Below, in pieces: positions 1 through 5,182 of a stretch of DNA of 5,182 bases. The position numbers and the translations under genes were made by a program. Each line of letters opens with the position of its first letter. Within the stretch, counting starts at the first letter, position 1. The DNA comes from Alphaproteobacteria bacterium (GTDB taxonomy: Bacteria > Pseudomonadota > Alphaproteobacteria > ATCC43930 > CGMCC-115725), in NCBI GenBank assembly GCA_030039815.1, contig JASHUW010000383.1, forward strand, positions 1 to 5,182, written 5' to 3'. The notes below the pieces were generated by a model. The model did not search any database. It saw only the letters and a list, made by a program, of their open reading frames with translations, and was not told the DNA's origin.

Positions 1-810
1 GCGCCCGAGCGCCAGGAGCGCATCCTGCCACCCCACCGCCAAGAGCCCGCCGGCGACGATGCCGAACACCAACAGCGCGTAGCCGACGATGAGCCCGGCG
101 GCGCTGCGCCGACGCAGCGCCATCACCACCAGCGCGGCATAGAGCGCCGCGGCCATGAAGACGATCGGCGTCTTCGACTCCGAGCCGTAGAGCAGAACGA
201 GATAGGCCGCGATTGTGAAACCGGCGATCCAGCGCGGGCCAAGCCGCTTGCGCCAGGCATAGACCGAAAAGATCAGCGCCTCGCCGCAGACCATGCCGAG
301 TTCGTTCTTGTCGGTGAAGGCGCCGCGCCAGGCATGGGTGTAATAATCCGCGGTCACCGTCGCGGCCTGCGGCAGCGCGACAATCGCGATAAACGACGCG
401 ATCGCCGCCAGCGCGAAAATCTTGACCAGCGTCGCCACCAGCCAGCCGAAATCGCCGCGCCCGATGAGGTAGATGCCGAACAGGGTCGACAGCGTCACGG
501 TGCCGGCGCGGCGCACCACCAGCGACGGGTCGTCCGACCAGTACGCGCTCAGAAACGCGAACAGCGCCAACGCCAGCACCGGCCAGGCGTACCCTAAGAG
601 CCCTGGCAGCTCGCGCCAGCAGGCGAAGAAGCCCAGCGCGAGAAACGGCACCAGCATGGCGAATTCGAGGAAATCGTAGATGTTCGAGGCGCCCTGCGGG
701 GTTACCGTCTCGCCTGAGAAATAGGCGTTGGGCGGCCACATCACTCCGGCGAACAGCGCCAGGAAGGCAAAGGTCGCGACGCGCTCGGGCAGGCGGCCGG
801 CGCCGGTCAT
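1..810 (-). CDS. O-antigen ligase / ExoQ-like polysaccharide polymerase, N-terminal part (cut by left edge)
   Basis: Reading down from the ATG at 810 gives 270 residues open to the window edge, so the C-terminus is missing. The protein is a polytopic inner-membrane protein with hydrophobic segments at about residues 11-25, 47-63, 71-88, 103-117, 124-146, 172-184, 194-208, 214-232 and 239-260. Three motifs recall the Wzy/WaaL/ExoQ superfamily: WSDDPSLVVRR at 91-101, WRGAFTDKNELG at 161-172 and GSESKT at 209-214, where the Wzy_C domain usually begins. Members polymerise or ligate lipid-linked oligosaccharide units in the periplasm. An in-frame TAA two codons upstream makes ATG 810 the first possible start. 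No Shine-Dalgarno site is visible before it. The gene is divergent from the exported-protein gene at 966. Substrate cannot be told; exopolysaccharide polymerase and O-antigen ligase are both possible. Confidence 0.85.
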   Translation of the reverse strand, partial: MTGAGRLPERVATFAFLALFAGVMWPPNAYFSGETVTPQGASNIYDFLEFAMLVPFLALGFFACWRELPGLLGYAWPVLALALFAFLSAYWSDDPSLVVRRAGTVTLSTLFGIYLIGRGDFGWLVATLVKIFALAAIASFIAIVALPQAATVTADYYTHAWRGAFTDKNELGMVCGEALIFSVYAWRKRLGPRWIAGFTIAAYLVLLYGSESKTPIVFMAAALYAALVVMALRRRSAAGLIVGYALLVFGIVAGGLLAVGWQDALLALGR

Positions 811-824
811 CGATTAAAGTTCCG

Positions 825-970
825 GTCATTCCGGACCGATCGGTAAGGATCGGGCCTGGAACCCATGCCCGCCGACGAGGGCCAATTGGCCTCAACCGTT
901 GGCGATTTACAGGAGAGGCTCGTGTTCATAGGTTCCGGGTTCGCTCGCCCAACTCGCGCCCCGGAATGAC
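825..970. repeat. Intergenic repeat element with perfect 10-base inverted ends
   Basis: The left end GTCATTCCGG (825-834) and right end CCGGAATGAC (961-970) are exact reverse complements 146 bases apart. Internal arms also match imperfectly: TGGAACCCATG (about 857-867) against the complement of CATAGGTTCCG (about 928-938), so the whole element could fold into a long interrupted hairpin. It contains no gene. Ends and inner arms of this style are familiar to me from dispersed intergenic repeats in Bradyrhizobium-like genomes, but I could not search for copies. It fills almost all of the divergent gap, so promoters of both flanking genes must lie in or beside it, and its right end covers the ATG at 966. 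Confidence 0.6.
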
Positions 971-1556
971 AATCCGAGTCGTCATCCTCGTCACCATCGC
1001 GCTTCTCGCCGCAGCAGCGCCGGCATTCGCCGACGGCTCGGTGCTCCGCGCCAAAGGCTGCGGCGACAAGATCTTCGTCTCGACCGACAACGGCTATTCG
1101 GTGTTGGAGCCGACCGAGCTCGGCGTCGCCGATGACGGCGACAAGCTCATCGGCAAGACCGACACGCTCGGCTACCAGTCGTTCTTTATCGCGCCGGCGG
1201 GTCGCCACTTCTCGGCCAGCGTCGACGAGACCGGGCTCAGCAAATCGGAAATCACCGAACGCATCGCCGCGAGCTGCCGCTCGGCCGCCGCCGAGCGCCT
1301 CATCAGCGGCCAGGTCGAGCGCTCGACCGGCTGCGGCAACAAGATTTTCGTCGACACCGAGGAAGGCTACGCCGTGCTGGAGCGCCTCGCGGGCGGGCTG
1401 GTTTATCCCGGCGACACGCTGGTCGGCGACTTCACCCGCGCCGGGCGAACGACCGCGAAAGACAATCAGACCGGCGCCGCGCTCACCGTCTTCGTCGACG
1501 ACTTCGAGCTGCCGAAATCGGCCGCCCAGCGCAAGATCGCGGAAAGCTGCCGATAA
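966..1556 (+). CDS. Exported protein with two tandem copies of a cysteine-bounded 76-residue domain, function unknown
   Basis: The 196-residue product starts with a classic Sec signal peptide: Arg4, a hydrophobic core at about 5-18, and an AFA-D cleavage site at 22/23. The mature part is two copies of one domain, residues 30-105 and 121-196, which align without gaps at 30 of 76 identical positions. Each copy opens with GCG(D/N)KIFV, continues with T--GY-VLE and GD-L-G, and closes with a conserved SCR. Cys32/Cys104 and Cys123/Cys195 may form one disulfide per domain in the periplasm or outside. I do not recognise the family. No Shine-Dalgarno site is visible, and the ATG lies inside the inverted end of the upstream repeat. 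The signal peptide supports this start. It is the only plus-strand gene, divergent from the polymerase gene and convergent with the glycosyltransferase gene, so a glycan-related role is only a guess. Confidence 0.85.
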   Translation: MTIRVVILVTIALLAAAAPAFADGSVLRAKGCGDKIFVSTDNGYSVLEPTELGVADDGDKLIGKTDTLGYQSFFIAPAGRHFSASVDETGLSKSEITERIAASCRSAAAERLISGQVERSTGCGNKIFVDTEEGYAVLERLAGGLVYPGDTLVGDFTRAGRTTAKDNQTGAALTVFVDDFELPKSAAQRKIAESCR

Positions 1557-1756
1557 CGTGCGCTCTTTTGGCGCTTTCTTCGCAACCCCAAATTCGCCTC
1601 CCCCGCCCCCGGGCAGCCCACCCTGGCGGGCGGTCCCGGGGATGACCCGGGGGTCTATGAATAGCCCGCGACCGTTCGTAGATGGCTGGATCAAGTCCGG
1701 CCAAGAGGAGTTGCCGGGACGATCTTGACAAGGCGAATGGCGCACGCCCCGACCTG
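1557..1756. repeat. Convergent intergenic region with GC-rich inverted repeats
   Basis: This 200-base gap lies between two converging genes and holds no convincing reading frame. Several symmetrical elements are visible. CCCCCGGG (1606-1613) pairs exactly with CCCGGGGG (1646-1653), enclosing an imperfect GCCCAC/GCGGGC stem at about 1616-1631. CCCGGGG occurs twice (1635-1641 and 1646-1652), separated by ATGA. TGGCTGGA (1683-1690) pairs with TCCGGCCA (1696-1703), with one G-T pair and a five-base loop. The last hairpin resembles dispersed repeats of Bradyrhizobium-like genomes. None is followed by a good T-run, so intrinsic termination is possible but not shown. Confidence 0.5.
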
Positions 1757-2821
1757 TCATGCGGCCAGCGACGGAGCGAGAATGCGGCGGAGCGCCTCAC
1801 CGCCCGCCCTGAACGAGAAATAGCGGCAATAGCGCTCATAGGCCGCGGTGCCGAGCGCTTCGGCTACGGCGGGATCGCGCTCGATGCGCTCGACGAGCGC
1901 CGGGACGTCGCGAACCATGTCCGCGACGAGGAACCCCGACTCGCCGTCGACCACATAACCGCGGACGCTGCCGAAATCGGTGGCGATGATCGCCTTGCGA
2001 TGTTTCATCAGACGCAGCATGACGCTCTGCCCGGAGGCGCCGCTGTCGTGCTTCAAAGGAATGATGCAGGCCTTGGCGTCGCGCACATAGCGGTCGAACA
2101 CGTCGCCCGGAACGTCGCGCAGCACGGTGACGTTCGCCGGCAGCTCGCCGTCGACGACCTCCTTGTTGAGCGCCGAGCAGATGATGACGAGCCGCGTTGC
2201 GGGAAGCGCGCGAAACGCGGCGATCAGCGCCGGGTAATCGCGATTGCTGTAGCCACCGGCGAAGTAATAATCGCCGGACGCCGGTTCGGGAGCGGGCGGT
2301 TCGGTCGCCGACCAGTCGCCATAGGGCAGGAAATGCATGCGTTCGCGGGCGATGCCGAGATGGGCCTCGTAGAGCGGAATCTCGAACTCGCTGAAGACGA
2401 TATAGTGGTCGCCGCTGCCGTCCAGCCGGCTCAGTGCGCGAAACACCGGAAACCAGCGCGGCGAACGGACATGCCAGCCGAGGCAGAACGAAGTCTCGTA
2501 ACGAACGAGGCCCAGTCGGCGCAGCAGTTTGATCAGGTACGAGATCGGCCCGATCGCCACGACCACGCGGCACCGCCGCAGCCGCCCCAGCGCGCACAGC
2601 AGATCGATCGATTGCCGGATCAGCCCGCGCAGATGCGCCCATTTGCTCAGCGCGCGGTGAATCTCGAAATCGCTGAGCTGCAACAGGTCGAAGCCGAACG
2701 TCTCGGCGATAAACGCCGCCATGTCGGGAAAGGCATTGTGCCCCGGCTGGACGAGAACGCGCCCATTGGCGACATGCCCATCGGGATTACGGCTGTCGGC
2801 GAGTTCGGCGGCGAGCGTCAT
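1757..2821 (-). CDS. GT-B glycosyltransferase resembling family GT4
   Basis: A soluble protein of 354 residues, a usual length for a two-domain GT-B glycosyltransferase. The C-terminal half carries the recognisable features: FAGGYSNRDYPALIAAF at 187-203 opens the nucleotide-sugar domain, followed by VIICSALNK (212-220), ACIIPLK (251-257), then SGASGQSVML (260-269) and the donor-loop region ending VDGESGFLV (291-299). It probably transfers a sugar from an activated nucleotide to a lipid-linked or nascent glycan on the cytoplasmic face. Sugar and acceptor cannot be told. The usual GT4 E-x7-E pair is not evident: Arg270 sits where the second Glu is expected. An in-frame TAA four codons before ATG 2821 limits the start, and no Shine-Dalgarno site is seen. 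It follows the HAD-UbiA gene by 53 bases on the same strand, so the two are likely co-transcribed. Confidence 0.8.
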   Translation of the reverse strand: MTLAAELADSRNPDGHVANGRVLVQPGHNAFPDMAAFIAETFGFDLLQLSDFEIHRALSKWAHLRGLIRQSIDLLCALGRLRRCRVVVAIGPISYLIKLLRRLGLVRYETSFCLGWHVRSPRWFPVFRALSRLDGSGDHYIVFSEFEIPLYEAHLGIARERMHFLPYGDWSATEPPAPEPASGDYYFAGGYSNRDYPALIAAFRALPATRLVIICSALNKEVVDGELPANVTVLRDVPGDVFDRYVRDAKACIIPLKHDSGASGQSVMLRLMKHRKAIIATDFGSVRGYVVDGESGFLVADMVRDVPALVERIERDPAVAEALGTAAYERYCRYFSFRAGGEALRRILAPSLAA

Positions 2822-2874
2822 GGCGCGACTTTATCGGCGCGAGTTTTAACAAACGGTGAGGCGTGGCCGGCCGC

Positions 2875-4386
2875 TCACAAGGCGAAAATCGTGGGCTTGC
2901 TGCTCAACAGCAGCAGCGCAAAGCTGGCGAGGGTCACCACCCATGACACCCAATCGCGCGCCGCGTAGACGATCGGGTCGTGGTGCATCTCGCCGCGTAG
3001 CGTCACGAACCAGATGCGGCACTGCCAGAACAGGATCAGCGGCACGATACCCCAGGCGAGCGTCGGGCGATGGTCGCCGCCCGGCATCATCTCGCTCTGC
3101 ACGTAGAGCGCCAGCACCAGCGACGTCACAAAGCTCGCCGCCACGCCCATCAGTTCGAGGATATAGAGGTCGCCGATAAGATAGCCGCGTCCAGCGATCT
3201 TGTCGGCGTCGCGCCGCGCACCGCCTTCGAGGCGGGCGAGCCCGCGCCGCTCGCGTTTCGCCATGTCCTGCAGCTCTGCGACCCGTTTGACGATCGCCAG
3301 GCTGAGAAACAGGAAACTCGAAAATGCCAGGAGCCACAGCGACACGGTATGGCCGGTGGCGATCCCGCCGCCGATCAGCCGGATCGTGTACAGCGCGGCG
3401 AGCACGAACACGTCGACCAGCGGCTGCGCCTTCAGGAAGAAGGAATAGCCGAGCGACAGCCCGGCATAGAGCGCGAGCACCGGCCATATTCCGGAGGCCG
3501 CGCCGAGCGACCCGCCGGCGATCACCAGCAGCGGCGCGACGATCAGCCCGATCTGCGGCGGCAGGACGCCGCTGGCGAACGGCCGCGCGCATTTCTGCGG
3601 GTGCTGACGGTCGGCGGCGAGGTCGCAAAGATCGTTGATCAGATAGATCCCCGACGCGGTCAGGCTGAACGCCCAGAACGTCAAGAACGCCTCTGCCCAG
3701 CCGCCGATATCGCCGACCGCGCGGGCCGTGACGAGCGGGACGAAGACCAGCAGGTTCTTGACCCATTGATGCGGCCGCATCGCCCGCAGGATCGCCAGGT
3801 TGCGCGCCGGATCGCGCGGAAACGAGCGCTCGATCGGCGCGACGCGCGCCACCGCGCGCTCAAGCCGGGGCGAAGCGTCAACTGTGATCGCGCTCGCCGC
3901 ATCCCGCCACACCGTCAGGTCGCGGTTTTCGTTGCCGACATAGGAAAAATCGCGACGCCCGAGCGCTTCCTCGATCGCCGCGAGTTTCGCGGCGCCGGCG
4001 AGGTTGACGACGCCGTCGGAAGACAACACCGCGTCGAACAAGTCGAGATGCTGCGCGACGGCCAGCGCGATCCGCCGATCCGCCGCGGTGGCGAGAACGA
4101 GCGGCCGGCCGCGCTTCTGCTCTTCGCGCAGAAACGCCAGAAGCTCGCGGTTATAGGGGAGCAGCGCCGGGTCGAGCGCGGCGATCTCGGCCAGCGCCGC
4201 CTTGAACGCGGCCCGCCCGCGCAGCGCCGACAGCGCGCGCGCCAACTTCACCGGGCGCGAGAGCGCCGCGACGCCGCATTCGATCAGCGTGTCGGTACGG
4301 ACGAGGCTGCCATCGAGGTCGACGACCAACGGCCGCCGATCGGAATCGACAGGAACCCGGCTTTCCGAGACGTCCCAGGTCATCAC
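2875..4386 (-). CDS. HAD-UbiA fusion: polyprenyl-phosphate phosphoribosyltransferase-like membrane protein
   Basis: The 503-residue protein has two parts. Residues about 18-180 form a HAD-type domain: DLDGSL at 23-28 (candidate nucleophile Asp23, acid/base Asp25), Thr100 in LATAADRR, Lys134, and a motif IV variant GNENRD at 151-156. Residues about 200-500 form a UbiA-type prenyltransferase with around eight or nine membrane segments. Its first metal/diphosphate motif is NDLCDLAADRQHP at 251-263 and its second is around LVDVFVLAALYTIR at 323-336. Other marks are KRVAEL (367-372) and MHHDPIVYAARDW (467-479). The HPxKxxRPxASG run and the lack of a quinone-ring context match the decaprenyl-phosphate phosphoribosyltransferase branch (mycobacterial Rv3806c; Azorhizobium NoeC), which joins PRPP to a polyprenyl phosphate. 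The fused HAD domain could remove the 5-phosphate afterwards; that is inference. It lies between the membrane-protein gene and the glycosyltransferase gene. Confidence 0.85.
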   Translation of the reverse strand: MMTWDVSESRVPVDSDRRPLVVDLDGSLVRTDTLIECGVAALSRPVKLARALSALRGRAAFKAALAEIAALDPALLPYNRELLAFLREEQKRGRPLVLATAADRRIALAVAQHLDLFDAVLSSDGVVNLAGAAKLAAIEEALGRRDFSYVGNENRDLTVWRDAASAITVDASPRLERAVARVAPIERSFPRDPARNLAILRAMRPHQWVKNLLVFVPLVTARAVGDIGGWAEAFLTFWAFSLTASGIYLINDLCDLAADRQHPQKCARPFASGVLPPQIGLIVAPLLVIAGGSLGAASGIWPVLALYAGLSLGYSFFLKAQPLVDVFVLAALYTIRLIGGGIATGHTVSLWLLAFSSFLFLSLAIVKRVAELQDMAKRERRGLARLEGGARRDADKIAGRGYLIGDLYILELMGVAASFVTSLVLALYVQSEMMPGGDHRPTLAWGIVPLILFWQCRIWFVTLRGEMHHDPIVYAARDWVSWVVTLASFALLLLSSKPTIFAL

Positions 4387-4393
4387 AAGCGGA

Positions 4394-4397
4394 CCTC
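4394..4397 (-). promoter_or_regulatory. Ribosome binding site candidate before a GTG-ATG double start
   Basis: On the minus strand GAGG lies 7 bases before GTG (4384-4386) and 10 bases before the immediately following ATG (4381-4383). The spacing slightly favours GTG, but either codon gives the same protein apart from one residue. It is the clearest Shine-Dalgarno-like site among the gene starts in the window. Confidence 0.45.
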
Positions 4398-4486
4398 GTG
4401 TCGCACCGGATAGGAATGAAACGGCGACGACACATCAGCTTAGCCGAGAGTTGGTTAACGAAACCATGCTCGGCGCGCGAAACGCA

Positions 4487-5182
4487 TCACCCGCCGCGTA
4501 CCTCCACCGCGCTGAGGTCGTCGGTTCGTAGCTGGGGCGTCCCCGTGATCAGCGTCGCGATCGTATCGGTGACGAGGAGGATCATCACCGGGAGGACTTC
4601 AAACGTGACGCGCAGACCGATGCCGCCGATGATGAACAGCGCAAACCACGGCACGATGATGACCGACATTGCCTTTAAACCGAGATCTTTTGCCGAGAAT
4701 CGATAGAACAGCCCGATCCCCGCGCTCAGCAGCAACAGAACATCGGACAAGTTCATGTCTGTGGCGGCGAGAAATTGCAGCCGAAGCGCGGGCAGCCAGA
4801 CCAGAGGTCCTCCGGTATTCCTAAAAATGAACAGAATCGTCAGATATGTAACGGCGAACATCGCCGATTGCAGCACGGCATGAATGATCAATTGCCGGCG
4901 GGACATGACTCGAAAATTTATCGCCAAAAAACTAAAAATATAAAGTATCAGCGACTCTTTTGTGAGAATTGCCGGCAACAACAGTGCGTAATAACAACCA
5001 TTCCTTCTCGATAACAAACACAGAGTCAGCATCGCGCCAAACATTAATACGGTGAAATCATAGACGAATCCCTGTCCTTCGAGAAAAATTCCGTTCAGGA
5101 TCAAGAAGGATACCAACACACCGCAAAGCGACAGCGTTGCGCCAGCGCGCAATTGCCAGAAGACAAAAAACATCGTGGCAAA
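4487..5182 (-). CDS. Polytopic membrane protein of a glycan locus, C-terminal part (cut by right edge)
   Basis: The frame is open to the right edge. The first internal ATG is at 5173, with three sense codons before it and no Shine-Dalgarno site, so the true start is probably outside the window. From that Met, 228 residues follow to the TGA at 4487-4489. Hydrophobic segments lie at about 11-29, 39-54, 61-80, 97-117, 143-156, 168-186 and 191-209, with a short charged cytosolic-looking tail. VYDF (37-40), TKES (71-74) and RVTFEVLP (188-195) recall the pattern of large multi-span glycan-assembly proteins of the GT-C or polymerase type, but I cannot name a family. GC falls to about 43% over 4801-5100, far below the neighbours. 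It ends 100 bases before the HAD-UbiA gene on the same strand and may share its transcript. Confidence 0.7.
   Translation of the reverse strand, partial: FATMFFVFWQLRAGATLSLCGVLVSFLILNGIFLEGQGFVYDFTVLMFGAMLTLCLLSRRNGCYYALLLPAILTKESLILYIFSFLAINFRVMSRRQLIIHAVLQSAMFAVTYLTILFIFRNTGGPLVWLPALRLQFLAATDMNLSDVLLLLSAGIGLFYRFSAKDLGLKAMSVIIVPWFALFIIGGIGLRVTFEVLPVMILLVTDTIATLITGTPQLRTDDLSAVEVRGG

Noticed and set aside
1559..1580. A possible intrinsic terminator just after the exported-protein gene: GCGC, seven bases, GCGC, then TTTCTT.
   Set aside because: The stem is only four base pairs and the T-run is interrupted, so it is too weak to call.
1132..1728. A 198-residue plus-strand frame overlapping the exported-protein gene in another frame.
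   Set aside because: The product is almost entirely Ser, Arg, Pro and Ala, typical of a frame-shifted GC-rich gene, and it runs on through the intergenic repeats.
807..1760. A 317-residue minus-strand reading frame whose TGA overlaps the ATG of the polymerase gene as ATGA, looking like translational coupling.
   Set aside because: It runs antisense to the exported-protein gene and through both repeat regions, and its product is rich in Arg, Gly and Ala with no recognisable domain. The opposite strand has a signal peptide and a clear domain duplication, so the overlap is coincidental.
1682..2968. A 428-residue plus-strand open frame opposite the glycosyltransferase gene.
   Set aside because: It starts inside an intergenic hairpin and gives a low-complexity charged product, while the minus strand encodes a recognisable glycosyltransferase. 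It is a GC-driven antisense frame.
3070..4413. A 447-residue plus-strand open frame opposite the HAD-UbiA gene.
   Set aside because: Its product is dominated by Arg, Gln, Glu and Asp with no domain. It is the mirror of a GC-rich coding frame whose minus-strand product has clear HAD and UbiA motifs.
4440..4460. A possible CtrA box (TTAA-N7-TTAA) near GTTAAC before the HAD-UbiA gene.
   Set aside because: Only one TTAA half is present, and the nearest TAA-like sequence is not at the required 7-base spacing.
1..5182. Search for tRNA or rRNA genes, CRISPR arrays, transposases and phage genes.
   Set aside because: No cloverleaf, regular spaced repeat array or recognisable mobile-element protein was seen on either strand.

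Overview
The window is GC-rich: sampled 60-base lines inside the genes reach 70-75% G+C. It looks chromosomal and most likely comes from an alphaproteobacterium, probably Hyphomicrobiales of the Bradyrhizobium / Rhodopseudomonas / Xanthobacteraceae kind. This placement rests on the base composition, the near absence of clear Shine-Dalgarno sites, the ExoQ-like polymerase, and intergenic repeats of a style I associate with that group (ends GTCATTCCGG...CCGGAATGAC, and a hairpin built on GGCCGGACTTGATCC). It is an inference, not a database result.

Layout from left to right. (1) 1-810, minus strand: N-terminal 270 residues of an O-antigen ligase / ExoQ-like polysaccharide polymerase, cut by the left edge. 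(2) 811-965: divergent intergenic region, almost filled by a 146-base repeat with perfect 10-base inverted ends; its right end overlaps the next start codon. (3) 966-1556, plus strand: a small exported protein made of two copies of one 76-residue cysteine-bounded domain, of unknown function. (4) 1557-1756: convergent intergenic region with several GC-rich inverted repeats. (5) 1757-2821, minus: GT-B glycosyltransferase resembling GT4. (6) 2875-4386, minus: HAD-UbiA fusion of the decaprenyl-phosphate phosphoribosyltransferase type. (7) 4487-5182, minus: C-terminal part of a polytopic membrane protein with markedly lower GC, cut by the right edge.

Four of the five genes fit a surface-glycan locus. 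The minus-strand set at 5182-1757 reads in transcription order as membrane protein, HAD-UbiA protein, then glycosyltransferase, with gaps of 100 and 53 bases, so it may be one operon. The UbiA-type enzyme would make a polyprenyl-phosphate-linked pentose (ribose, and possibly arabinofuranose after epimerisation by enzymes encoded elsewhere). The glycosyltransferase and the membrane protein would build or transfer glycan, and the ExoQ-like protein would polymerise or ligate repeat units. The small exported protein is the one gene whose role I cannot assign. The features most worth a second look are the duplicated exported domain, the phosphatase-like domain fused to the pentosyl transferase, the repeat reaching into a start codon, and the low-GC membrane gene.
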